DNA of 7,152 bases from Bacilli bacterium (GTDB lineage Bacteria; Bacillota_I; Bacilli_A; RFN20; CAG-826): contig JAFZLN010000067.1 in NCBI GenBank assembly GCA_017551465.1, forward strand, positions 1 through 7,152, given 5' to 3'. The position numbers and the translations under genes are program-made. The stretch's first letter is position 1. The number at the start of each line of letters is the position of its first letter. The notes below the pieces were generated by a model, which saw nothing but the letters and a program-made list of their open reading frames with translations, did not search any database and was not told where the DNA came from. Shown one piece after another: positions 1 to 5,775 of this stretch.

Positions 1-344
1 ACTAAATCTTTATTCTTTTTTCTAAAGTGTGTTAAATTACCTATTTCGCCATATACTTTATCTTCAGCGTTTTCTCTTACTGCGCATGTATTGATAATGA
101 TTAAAGTGGCTTCTTCTGGTTTGTCGGTTTGTTTATAACCAACATCCTCTAATAAGCCACGCATTGTTTCTTCATCTCTCACATTAGCTTGGCAGCCGTA
201 GGTGTGAATATAATACTTTTCGCCTTTAACTAAAGCTTCTAATTGATCTTTTTTATCAAATGTCGCAGGCATGAAAACAGTCGCACTCTTTTTACGAGAG
301 GCGGCTTTAAGCATATCTGGTGTATTAATAATTTTTGTTTTCAT
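1..344 (-). CDS. miaB: tRNA-2-methylthio-N6-dimethylallyladenosine synthase MiaB, N-terminal part (runs off left edge)
   Basis: The first 114 codons are visible; the rest lies beyond base 1. MiaB is a radical-SAM methylthiotransferase that adds a methylthio group to i6A37 of tRNAs reading UNN codons. The visible part is a lysine-rich N-terminal extension of about 40 residues, then the UPF0004 domain with the hallmark HTYGCQANVRD (Cys51) and NTCAVRENAEDKVYG (Cys87), two of the three cysteines that bind the auxiliary 4Fe-4S cluster. The third cysteine and the radical-SAM CxxxCxxC motif are outside the window. The ATG at 344 lies one base after the TAA of ymdB (TAATATG) with only a weak purine-rich site (AGAAAAG) upstream, which suggests translational coupling. 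In Bacillus, miaB also lies downstream of rny-ymdB. Identity is secure; total length is unknown. Confidence 0.95.
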   Translation of the reverse strand, partial: MKTKIINTPDMLKAASRKKSATVFMPATFDKKDQLEALVKGEKYYIHTYGCQANVRDEETMRGLLEDVGYKQTDKPEEATLIIINTCAVRENAEDKVYGEIGNLTHFRKKNKDL

Positions 345-345
345 A

Positions 346-1128
346 TTACTTTTCTAAATAATAAATTGGAAAGATTTGATTCGCAAGTCCAGTGATATCA
401 TCGATATCAAGAACAACCGCAGAGAAGACACCACGACCTTCATCTGGAGTTTGGAACTTGCTTTGTTTACCGTAGATGATCTTTTCTACGACAGTTTCCT
501 TTGTACAGCCTAAGACACCATCCGCAAAGCCAGTCATACCAACGTCACTAATAAAGGCAGTACCATTAGGTAAAACATGAGCGTCACAAGTTTGAACGTG
601 TGTATGTGTGCCTAGAACAGCGGAGACTTTGCCGTCGAGCGCGAATGCTAAGGATTGTTTCTCTCCTGTTGCTTCCGCATGGAAATCAATAATGTGAATG
701 GTTGCAGGTTCTTCCTCTGCTAATAAGTTGAGAATGGAATAGTAAGGAGCGTTAACTTCTTCGTTCATAAAAGCGCTTCCTAAAATATTAGTGACTCTTA
801 CTGAAACGCCATTAACTTCGAAGACCACACTACCTTCACCAGGAAATTCTTTTAATAAGTTATAAGGTCTTACTAAACGATCAACTTGGTTGATGTAGCG
901 GAGAATGTCACTCTTACTCATATAGTGATTGCCAAGAGTAATCGCGTCCACGCCAGCATCAACAAGTTCAAAGTATTGATTTCTTGTTAAGCCTTTTCCA
1001 TGCGAAGCATTTTCGCCGTTGGCAATAACAAAATCAATATCGTATTTTTCTACGTAGTGAGGAATTCTTTCCTTAAGCATGCGGCGACCTACACGGCCAA
1101 CCACATCTCCGATAAATAGTATTTTCAA
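346..1128 (-). CDS. ymdB: YmdB-family dinuclear metallophosphoesterase
   Basis: This 260-residue protein belongs to the YmdB family (TIGR00282), whose Bacillus member hydrolyses 2',3'-cyclic nucleotides and influences RNA levels and biofilm choice. The metal ligands of the family are all in place: Asp8 in FIGDVVG, Glu39-Asn40 in NGEN, Asn67-His68 in LGNH, His150 in DFHAEATGEK, and His175/His177 in GTHTHVQT. Length matches the family norm of about 260-265. The residues after Asn67-His68 (YMSKSD) differ from the usual TWD-like stretch. The start is a TTG at 1128: the N-terminus MKILFIGDVVG is canonical, and an in-frame TAG lies five codons upstream, so no ATG start is possible. A weak site (GAAAG) precedes it. 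It sits 28 bases after rny, the conserved rny-ymdB pair, and is followed after one base by miaB, so it is probably cotranscribed with both. Confidence 0.95.
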   Translation of the reverse strand: MKILFIGDVVGRVGRRMLKERIPHYVEKYDIDFVIANGENASHGKGLTRNQYFELVDAGVDAITLGNHYMSKSDILRYINQVDRLVRPYNLLKEFPGEGSVVFEVNGVSVRVTNILGSAFMNEEVNAPYYSILNLLAEEEPATIHIIDFHAEATGEKQSLAFALDGKVSAVLGTHTHVQTCDAHVLPNGTAFISDVGMTGFADGVLGCTKETVVEKIIYGKQSKFQTPDEGRGVFSAVVLDIDDITGLANQIFPIYYLEK

Positions 1129-1156
1129 ATTGCTATCTTTCTATGAAATAGGGCTA

Positions 1157-2716
1157 CTATTTCGCGGTTTCTATCGCACGATATTCACGGATGACAGAAA
1201 CTTTAATTTGACCTGGATATGTCATTTCATTTTCGATGCGTTCTTTGATGTCTCTGGCTAATTTAAATGCACCAACATCATCGATCTTTTCTGGAATAAC
1301 CATGACACGTAATTCACGGCCAGATTGCATCGCGTATGATTGATAAACACCATCGTATGATTTGCAGATTTCTTCTAATTGTTCAATACGTTTGATGTAG
1401 TTTTCTAAGATTTCGCTTCTAGCGCCTGGTCTAGCAGCACTTAATGTATCAGCGGCTTGGACTAAGTTGGCGATGATGTATTTAGCAGGAACATCACCAT
1501 GGTGAGATTCAATGGAATTGATGACAACATCACCTTCACCATATTTCTTAGCAAGTCTAGCACCGATTTCAACGTGGCTACCTTCCATTTCAAAGTCAGC
1601 GGCTTTACCGACATCGTGTAATAAGCCCGCTCTCTTAGCTAAGTTTTGATCTAAACCAAGTTCAGCGGCCATGATGCCACATAAGTAAGCGACTTCAACG
1701 GAATGGTCTAAAGCGTTTTGGCCATAAGAAGTACGGTATTTTAAACGACCAACATAGTCGAGTAATTCTTTGTTGATTCTTGGTAAACCAAGTTTGAAGG
1801 CGACTTCTTGACCCGCTTTATGGATACTTTCATCGACTTCTTTCTTAGTCTTTTCAACGATTTCTTCAATTCTACCTGGTTGGATACGACCGTCTTTAAT
1901 TAAAGCTTCAAGAGATAATCTTGCAATTTCTCTTCTGATAGGATTGAAGCAGCTGACGGTAATAACTTCTGGAGTATCATCAATGATTAAGTCAACACCA
2001 AGGAGTTGTTCCAAGGAACGGATGTTACGACCTTCACGGCCAATGATACGACCTTTCATTTCATCACTTGGTAAGGCAACAACAGAAACTGTTCTTTCGT
2101 TTGTGACGTCTTGTGCGTATCTTGTGAGGGCTAAGCCTAATAATTCTTTAGCCTTTTCATCACATTCTTCTTTCGCTTCTTCCTCTTTTTGTTTAATGAA
2201 GGCAGCGATTTCTTTACTGACTTTACTTTCAACACGGTTGAATAATTCATCGCGTGCTTCTTGAGTGGACATTTGTGCAACCTTTTCAAGTTCGACGATA
2301 ATACTATCAATCTTTTCTTGGAGAAGGGCATCTTTCTTGTCCAAATCTTTTAATCGTCTGGATAATGTTTCGTTCTTTTCATCTAAAGCATTTTCTTTAG
2401 CTAAGAGAGCGGCATCACGACGATCGATGTTTTGTTCTCTTTGATTAAGAGATCTTTCTTGGTTTTGTAATTCTTGTTTTCTTTCGTGAATTTCTTTGTT
2501 TGCTTCTTGCTTCATTTCGTTGATTGCTTGTTTGCCATCAATTTGAGCATTTTTTGTGATGTGTTCAGCTTTAATTTCAGCATCACGAATAATCTTTTTA
2601 GCGGAATTCTTAACAATACTGTTTCTGATGAAAGGCACCAAAAACATTAAAGCGGCACCAGCTAAAAGACAAACGATACCAACGAGAATAAGCACCCATA
2701 ATGGTACACTTGGCAT
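1157..2716 (-). CDS. rny: Ribonuclease Y
   Basis: RNase Y is the membrane-anchored endoribonuclease that starts bulk mRNA decay in many Firmicutes. The 519 residues fit the usual length of about 520. In order: an N-terminal membrane segment (about residues 6-30), a long charged coiled coil (about 35-205), a KH RNA-binding domain with the loop GRIIGREGRN (222-231), and an HD hydrolase domain with His338 and the metal-binding His367-Asp368 in GLLHDVGK, followed by SHHGD (404-408). The C-terminal domain ends in YRAIETAK. The ATG at 2716 is preceded by AAGGGA about ten bases upstream and puts the membrane segment at the N-terminus, as in the family. A promoter at 2895-2923 and a structured leader of about 170 nt precede it. 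The gene opens the rny-ymdB-miaB operon. I see no missing key residue. Confidence 0.97.
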   Translation of the reverse strand: MPSVPLWVLILVGIVCLLAGAALMFLVPFIRNSIVKNSAKKIIRDAEIKAEHITKNAQIDGKQAINEMKQEANKEIHERKQELQNQERSLNQREQNIDRRDAALLAKENALDEKNETLSRRLKDLDKKDALLQEKIDSIIVELEKVAQMSTQEARDELFNRVESKVSKEIAAFIKQKEEEAKEECDEKAKELLGLALTRYAQDVTNERTVSVVALPSDEMKGRIIGREGRNIRSLEQLLGVDLIIDDTPEVITVSCFNPIRREIARLSLEALIKDGRIQPGRIEEIVEKTKKEVDESIHKAGQEVAFKLGLPRINKELLDYVGRLKYRTSYGQNALDHSVEVAYLCGIMAAELGLDQNLAKRAGLLHDVGKAADFEMEGSHVEIGARLAKKYGEGDVVINSIESHHGDVPAKYIIANLVQAADTLSAARPGARSEILENYIKRIEQLEEICKSYDGVYQSYAMQSGRELRVMVIPEKIDDVGAFKLARDIKERIENEMTYPGQIKVSVIREYRAIETAK

Positions 2717-2888
2717 AATAATTGTTTCCCTTTCTATTTATGAAAAATAAGTTAGTCTACGAGTAGACTTTACCCAAAATGTTTTCTACCAAAAAGATAG
2801 AGATAAGCATTTTTTATAATCAACAGGTAAAAACCTGATAACAAAGTTCTCAAATGAGAATATATAGGTAAGTATCTTTCGAGGATAC
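2717..2888 (-). promoter_or_regulatory. Structured 5' leader of rny
   Basis: From the predicted start near 2888 to the rny ATG is about 170 nt, long for such a gene. Reading along the transcript there are three small stem-loops: GTATC/GATAC (2872-2888) right at the predicted 5' end, TTCTC-AAAT-GAGAA (2847-2860), and CAGGT-AAAA-ACCTG (2824-2837, plus-strand sense). Near the gene lies the dyad AGTCTAC-GA-GTAGACT (2754-2769). I see no run of U's after any stem, so a transcription attenuator is not evident. I do not recognise a known riboswitch class. A 5'-terminal hairpin could protect the mRNA, and an RNase Y target for autoregulation is conceivable; both are inference. Confidence 0.5.
2754..2769. 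repeat. 16-bp perfect dyad upstream of rny
   Basis: AGTCTACGAGTAGACT has two perfect 7-base arms around GA, 38-53 bases before the rny start codon. The two-base centre is too short for a good RNA loop unless the stem opens by a pair or two, so an operator-like protein site or a small hairpin near the ribosome binding site are both possible. No function can be assigned. Confidence 0.4.
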
Positions 2889-2894
2889 AAAATA

Positions 2895-2923
2895 ATTATA
2901 ATCTCGCAAATAAATAATGTCAT
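2895..2923 (-). promoter_or_regulatory. Promoter of the rny-ymdB-miaB operon
   Basis: On the minus strand there is a -35 ATGACA (2923-2918), a 17-base spacer, and a perfect -10 TATAAT (2900-2895). The start would be near 2888. It is the best minus-strand promoter in the recA-rny gap and lies back to back with the plus-strand promoter at 2936-2962. Confidence 0.7.
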
Positions 2924-2935
2924 TATTTTTTGTAA

Positions 2936-2962
2936 TTGCAAAACCAAAGTCCGTGATATAAT
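2936..2962 (+). promoter_or_regulatory. Extended -10 promoter for a short antisense RNA
   Basis: The plus strand carries TGATATAAT (2954-2962), a perfect extended -10 (TG-n-TATAAT). The -35-like TTGCAA (2936-2941) has a short 15-base spacer, which an extended -10 can tolerate. The start is predicted near A2969. No plus-strand coding frame follows. The transcript would meet a hairpin plus T-run after about 57 nt. Confidence 0.65.
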
Positions 2963-2968
2963 AAAACC

Positions 2969-3025
2969 ACAAGAACGAATCCTCTAAAACACTTTCGGTT
3001 ATCAGTTTAAAGGGATTCTTTTTTT
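2969..3025 (+). ncRNA. Putative antisense RNA, about 57 nt (type I antitoxin candidate)
   Basis: From the predicted start near 2969 the transcript has an 8-nt single-stranded 5' tail, then a stem of GAATCC (2977-2982) with GGATTC (3013-3018). The stem extends inward to 14 positions with two mismatches and one possible G-U pair. A 14-nt loop contains UUCGG, then T's run from 3019 to 3025. The whole RNA is therefore essentially a terminator hairpin, like the antitoxin RNAs of par/Fst-type loci. It is complementary to the 3' end of the minus-strand peptide mRNA. Its CCUCU (2981-2985) could also pair with the AGAGG of the peptide gene's Shine-Dalgarno region. The loop has a UUCG that fits the YUNR U-turn consensus used in kissing interactions. 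Existence and size are predicted, not shown. Confidence 0.6.
2977..3025. terminator. Shared hairpin between convergent small transcripts
   Basis: The perfect outer arms GAATCC/GGATTC and a partly paired inner stem are followed on the plus strand by seven T's (3019-3025), a good intrinsic terminator for the antisense RNA. On the minus strand the same hairpin begins a few bases after the peptide stop codon. It is followed by a less regular T-rich stretch (GTTCTTGTGGTTTT), so it may work in both directions, but more weakly for the peptide mRNA. Confidence 0.65.
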
Positions 3026-3107
3026 AAACCAGCTTAATCAGCAGGCACAAAAAGAGGCAAATCACAAAAAGAATCAAAAGTAATTTGAATTCCTTAAGTT
3101 GCTTCAT
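3024..3107 (-). CDS. 27-residue hydrophobic peptide, putative type I toxin-like
   Basis: A 27-codon frame starts at ATG 3107 and ends at TAA 3024. The peptide has a charged N-terminus (MKQLKEFK), an uninterrupted hydrophobic segment at residues 9-24 with two cysteines (17 and 21), and a short tail KLV. It is predicted to be a single membrane-spanning helix. The ribosome site AGGAGGTGAT (3122-3113) is nearly fully complementary to the 16S 3' end and sits nine bases from the ATG; it is the best such site in the window. An in-frame TGA just upstream fixes the start. Leucine and lysine codons (three CTG, one CTC, three AAG against one AAA) differ from the TTA/CTT/AAA-rich neighbours. Size and composition recall Ibs, ShoB or TisB-like type I toxins, but I recognise no family. 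It could instead be a leader peptide or a small membrane protein with another role. Confidence 0.65.
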   Translation of the reverse strand: MKQLKEFKLLLILFVICLFLCLLIKLV

Positions 3108-3119
3108 TGCACATCACCT

Positions 3120-3144
3120 CCTCTCACAGGGTCGTGATTAGAGG
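3120..3144 (-). promoter_or_regulatory. Hairpin able to cover the peptide gene's Shine-Dalgarno site
   Basis: In the peptide mRNA, CCUCU (3144-3140) can pair with AGAGG (3124-3120). An inner CAC (3136-3134) pairs with GUG (3127-3125), leaving the loop GACCCU. The 3' arm overlaps the first bases of the Shine-Dalgarno AGGAGG, so the fold would hinder ribosome binding. It competes with the 5'-3' pairing through the same CCUCUAA. Confidence 0.45.
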
Positions 3145-3180
3145 TATTCGTTCCGAGTTTTAACGTCTTGTCTTTGACGA

Positions 3181-3189
3181 ATTATTGCA
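3181..3189 (-). promoter_or_regulatory. Possible extended -10 promoter for the peptide mRNA
   Basis: The minus strand reads TGCAATAAT (3189-3181), an extended -10 with five of six core bases. No good -35 is seen 16-18 bases upstream. The start would be near 3174, giving a leader of about 67 nt and a transcript of about 210 nt that ends near 2965. Readthrough from recA is the alternative source. Confidence 0.4.
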
Positions 3190-3200
3190 TAATTAAAACT

Positions 3201-3240
3201 GCACTAGTAGCGCTTAGACTTTATAAATAGATTAATCTAT
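3201..3240 (-). terminator. Possible weak terminator region after recA
   Basis: Directly after the recA stop codon is a 14-base palindrome ATAGATTAATCTAT (3227-3240), which could form a 5-bp stem with a TTAA loop. About 14 bases further along the transcript is a weak GCGC/GTGC stem (3213-3201) followed by AGTTTTAATT. Neither is a strong intrinsic terminator, so recA readthrough into the gap is possible. Confidence 0.3.
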
Positions 3241-3242
3241 AG

Positions 3243-4244
3243 TTATTCGGTGACAACGCCGGTTTTGATCTTTTCTAAAAGTTCATTTGCGACGTCTTCA
3301 TTGTCTTTTAAGTAAGCTTTCGCAGCATCACGGCCTTGGGCAATCTTGCTGCCGTTATATTCGAACCAGGAACCACTCTTCTTGATGAGACCTAATTCGA
3401 CAGCGCGGTCGAGAATTTCGCCTTCTTTAGAGATGCCTTGACCATAGATGATATCGATTTCACATTGTTTGAATGGTGGGGAAACTTTGTTTTTAACAAT
3501 TTTCACACGGCATGTGTTACCAATAATATCTGCACCTTGTTTAATTGCTTCTGTACGACGAATATCGATACGAACGGAAGCATAGAATTTTAAGGCACGG
3601 CCACCACTTGTTGTTTCTGGGTTACCATACATCACACCAACCTTTTCACGTAATTGGTTGATGAAGATAACTGCGCACTCTTTCTTATTAAGAATACCAG
3701 CAATTTTACGCATTGCTTTGCTCATTAAGCGGGCTTGTAAACCAACTGAGCTATCGCCCATTTCCCCGTCTAATTCCGCTTGTGGAACTAAGGCCGCAAC
3801 ACTATCAACAACAATTAAGTTGATGCTGCCGGAATCAGCAAGCATTTCAACGATTTCTAATGCTTGTTCACCATTGTCTGGTTGGGAAAGAATCAATTCA
3901 TTAATATCAACACCCAAATTCTTTGCATAGAGTGGATCGATAGCGTGTTCAGCATCGATGAATGCCGCACGACCACCATTCTTTTGACATTCGGCAATCG
4001 CGTGTAACGCTAATGTGGTTTTACCACTACTTTCTGGTCCGAAGATTTCAATAATTCTACCTTTTGGGTAACCACCAACACCAATTGCTTCATCAATTAA
4101 TAATGAACCGGATGGAATGGCATCAACATCAACGGTTTCTCTATCGCCTAAACGCATCACAGCGCCCTTACCATAGAGCTTTTCAATTTGCTTCAACGTT
4201 TCGTCTAACGCGTCGCCTCTTAAGTTTTCTTTTTCTTTTGCCAT
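3243..4244 (-). CDS. recA: Recombinase RecA
   Basis: RecA is the ATP-dependent strand-exchange protein of homologous recombination, and it stimulates LexA self-cleavage where LexA exists. The 333 residues include Walker A GPESSGKT (69-76), the catalytic glutamate in IDAEHAID (Glu99), Walker B LIVVD ending at Asp147, and the DNA-binding loop 2 region from NQLREKVGVMYGNPET into TSGGRALKF (about 196-220). The C-terminal domain is short and only mildly acidic. The ATG at 4244 has AGAAGGAG eight bases upstream. The gene follows the CinA-domain gene by 62 bases, as in Bacillus pgsA-cinA-recA. I find no LexA-type box (CGAAC-N4-GTTCG) upstream, so SOS control is not supported by the sequence. A TTGAAA in the gap has no convincing -10 at the right distance; cotranscription with cinA is likely. 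Confidence 0.98.
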   Translation of the reverse strand: MAKEKENLRGDALDETLKQIEKLYGKGAVMRLGDRETVDVDAIPSGSLLIDEAIGVGGYPKGRIIEIFGPESSGKTTLALHAIAECQKNGGRAAFIDAEHAIDPLYAKNLGVDINELILSQPDNGEQALEIVEMLADSGSINLIVVDSVAALVPQAELDGEMGDSSVGLQARLMSKAMRKIAGILNKKECAVIFINQLREKVGVMYGNPETTSGGRALKFYASVRIDIRRTEAIKQGADIIGNTCRVKIVKNKVSPPFKQCEIDIIYGQGISKEGEILDRAVELGLIKKSGSWFEYNGSKIAQGRDAAKAYLKDNEDVANELLEKIKTGVVTE

Positions 4245-4306
4245 ATAAGGAACTCCTTCTATTAAATAAATAGGTGTGATTTTTCAATTTTGTCCGATAC
4301 TTTTTA

Positions 4307-4774
4307 TTATTTTTTTATTTTTTCTTCCAGTAGCGCTAGCGCTAAAGAAATTGCATCTTCTTGAATTTTATTTCTATTTCCGGCTAATTGGTAGCCAAAC
4401 GCTTCAACTTTTTCACTGGTGGCGACACCAATATAGATTTCACCAACTGGTTTACCTTCCATTGCGTCAGGGCCAGCATTACCAGTAAATGAAACACAGA
4501 CATCAACGTTGAGTTTATCTCTGCCAAACTTTGCCATTTGATAGGCAATTTCGTTAGAGACAACACCGTACTTATCAACATCGTCTTGAGAGATACCGAG
4601 TAAACGCACCTTCTCTTCAGTAGCGTATGTCACAAGCGCACCTTTATAAAATTTAGAGGCGCCTGGGACTGCGGTAATATCATGAGCGAATAAACCGCCT
4701 GTAAAAGATTCAACAGAACCTAAGGTAAGTCCTTTTTGACGAAATAGGGTGTTGATATCTTGTACCGTAGCCAT
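4307..4774 (-). CDS. Stand-alone CinA C-terminal domain protein (PncC-like nicotinamide-nucleotide amidase)
   Basis: The 155-residue protein matches the CinA C-terminal domain. Its characterised members (PncC) deamidate nicotinamide mononucleotide to nicotinate mononucleotide in pyridine nucleotide salvage. Visible signatures are SVESFTGG near the N-terminus, VPGASKFYKGALVTYATEEK, YGVVSNEIA, and SFTGNAGPDAMEGKPVGEIYIGVA. The MoeA-like N-terminal domain of full-length Bacillus CinA (over 400 residues) is absent, so this is the short, single-domain form. A longer in-frame ATG at 4843 exists, but the added 23 residues lie inside pgsA and do not resemble the family. I prefer the ATG at 4774, one base after the pgsA TAA (TAAGATG), with AAGGA about 11 bases upstream. 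Coupled translation with pgsA is likely. It precedes recA, the conserved order. Confidence 0.88.
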   Translation of the reverse strand: MATVQDINTLFRQKGLTLGSVESFTGGLFAHDITAVPGASKFYKGALVTYATEEKVRLLGISQDDVDKYGVVSNEIAYQMAKFGRDKLNVDVCVSFTGNAGPDAMEGKPVGEIYIGVATSEKVEAFGYQLAGNRNKIQEDAISLALALLEEKIKK

Positions 4775-4775
4775 C

Positions 4776-5420
4776 TTACTTTTCTTCCTTGAAGACGTGA
4801 CGATTTTGTACGACGTAGATGACACCAGAAACCACAGAAGCAATTGTCGCTAGATAAACAATAAAGTCAGCGATGTGTAAGCCTTGTGGCCAATTAGCAT
4901 CGAAATATCTGAATGGGAAACCATTGAGTAAGACTGCACCAATGGCCACCATTTCTAAAACTGTTTTAAGTTTGCCGAAGATATTAGCGGCAATAACTTT
5001 GCCTCTACTTGCGGCAATAAATCTTAAGGCGTCCACGACGATATCACGGGCGACTAATAAAAGTGCGCACCACATACTGAAGCCAACTTGATTAAGTGAG
5101 CCTGGAATATATGGGGCAAAAATGCTTGGAGCAATTAAGAAAATAACTAATGAGTTGATAAGGAGCTTATCCGCTACTGGATCAAGGAATTTACCTAAGT
5201 CAGTCACTTGATTGTTCTTTCTTGCTAAGTAGCCATCTAGGTGGTCTGTATAGCAAGCTAAGACGAAGAAAACAAAGAGAATTAAGAACACTAAATTGAT
5301 ACCCGTGTTGCCTAATTCAATAGTTTGCCAGCCTGGGATAACGCTTAAAACAAAAAGCGTAATAATCATTAATACAATTGCAACGATTCTAGCGAATGTG
5401 ATCTTTGTTGGTAAATTCAT
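4776..5420 (-). CDS. pgsA: CDP-diacylglycerol-glycerol-3-phosphate 3-phosphatidyltransferase
   Basis: PgsA makes phosphatidylglycerophosphate from CDP-diacylglycerol and glycerol-3-phosphate in the membrane, the committed step to phosphatidylglycerol and cardiolipin. The 214-residue protein carries the full CDP-alcohol phosphotransferase signature D-G-x2-A-R-x8-G-x3-D-x3-D, with Asp59, Asp62, Asp80 and Asp84. The motif lies between the first hydrophobic segments (about 8-28 and 41-57). More hydrophobic segments follow to residue 205, and the tail HVFKEEK is charged. It is slightly longer than the usual 180-200. The ATG at 5420 has AAGGAG five bases upstream. It begins only 18 bases after the RNase P RNA 3' end with no terminator between them, so its mRNA is probably released by processing or read through from rnpB. 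It ends one base before the CinA-domain gene. Confidence 0.96.
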   Translation of the reverse strand: MNLPTKITFARIVAIVLMIITLFVLSVIPGWQTIELGNTGINLVFLILFVFFVLACYTDHLDGYLARKNNQVTDLGKFLDPVADKLLINSLVIFLIAPSIFAPYIPGSLNQVGFSMWCALLLVARDIVVDALRFIAASRGKVIAANIFGKLKTVLEMVAIGAVLLNGFPFRYFDANWPQGLHIADFIVYLATIASVVSGVIYVVQNRHVFKEEK

Positions 5421-5438
5421 TGTTTCTCCTTAGTGAGT

Positions 5439-5769
5439 ATCCGGTCCTATAAGCCATGTTCTGTTTTGACAACCATTTATCTAGGTATTACCTACAAGGT
5501 TTAATTCGGTTCTCTCTCCTTGTCTCCCCTACCAAATTTGGGTTTCTCGCTTGTGGGGTTTACCGCGTTCCACTTTATTGTTTCCAATAAACTACGTCAC
5601 TGTGGCACTTTCAGGGAATAGGCCATGGTTACCTTTAGGCTTCTTCCCGCCGTTACGTACTCCTACGTACCTAGCGTTATTTTTTCCGCTAGCGCAATCA
5701 CTACGAGCATCACAGCTCGTGCGAGCATGGACTTTCCTCTGCTAATAGCAGCGATTGTCCAGACCGGAT
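5439..5769 (-). ncRNA. rnpB: RNase P RNA, Bacillus-like (type B)
   Basis: This is the catalytic RNA of RNase P, which matures tRNA 5' ends. The ends pair as P1: AUCCGGUC (5769-5762) with GACCGGAU (5446-5439). Conserved cores are present in order: GAGGAAAGUCC (5739-5729) with the following CAUGCUCGCAC; GAAAGUGCCACAGUGACG (5612-5595); the GGUAAACCCC, GCGAGAAACCC and GGUAGGGG series (5564-5526); and ACAGAACAUGGCUUAUAG (5464-5447). The wording of these cores is close to Bacillus rnpB, but at about 331 nt it is shorter than the roughly 400 nt of Bacillus, so some peripheral helices are reduced. The 5' end lies six bases after the gpsB stop codon and the 3' end 18 bases before pgsA. I see neither a clear promoter nor a terminator of its own. 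Exact ends are inferred from P1. Confidence 0.95.
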
Positions 5770-5775
5770 TATTTT

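Larger units (their letters stand above)
2973..3153. repeat. 15-bp inverted repeat joining the leader and 3' end of the peptide transcript
   Basis: The plus-strand arm GAACGAATCCTCTAA (2973-2987) is matched by the inverted arm at 3138-3153. That arm reads GAACGAAT, then one extra base, then CCTCTAA on the minus strand. All 15 positions pair apart from the single bulged base. Both arms fall inside the predicted minus-strand transcript, so its 5' leader can pair with its own 3' end. The left arm is also the start of the antisense RNA and overlaps the terminator stem. Confidence 0.7.

Noticed and set aside
1944..2264. 106-codon plus-strand frame opposite rny
   Set aside because: It is a shadow of the rny coding strand with no ribosome site or recognisable protein features; similar shadows opposite recA and ymdB were also dropped.
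2821..2888. Three regularly spaced short hairpins considered as a CRISPR array or tandem repeat
   Set aside because: The stems have different sequences and there is no repeated unit, so this is neither a CRISPR array nor a repeat family.
2973..3153. GAACGAAT / ATTCGTTC arms considered as LexA half-sites
   Set aside because: The halves are about 150 bases apart and do not form the compact dyad a LexA dimer needs; they are better explained as pairing arms of the small transcripts.
4245..4306. Possible LexA/SOS box or strong own promoter upstream of recA
   Set aside because: No CGAAC-N4-GTTCG or similar dyad is present. The only -35-like TTGAAA has no acceptable -10 before the ribosome site.
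4332..4343. Perfect 12-bp palindrome AGCGCTAGCGCT near the 3' end of the CinA-domain gene
   Set aside because: It is fully explained by alternating Leu-Ala codons (LALAL) in the coding sequence, and no U-run follows it in a terminator-like position.
4775..4843. Longer start for the CinA-domain gene at 4843 (23 extra residues)
   Set aside because: The extension lies inside pgsA, does not resemble the family N-terminus, and the ATG at 4774 has a ribosome site and the usual coupled spacing.
5551..5745. 64-codon plus-strand open frame
   Set aside because: It lies within the RNase P RNA gene on the opposite strand; the bases are explained by conserved RNA structure.
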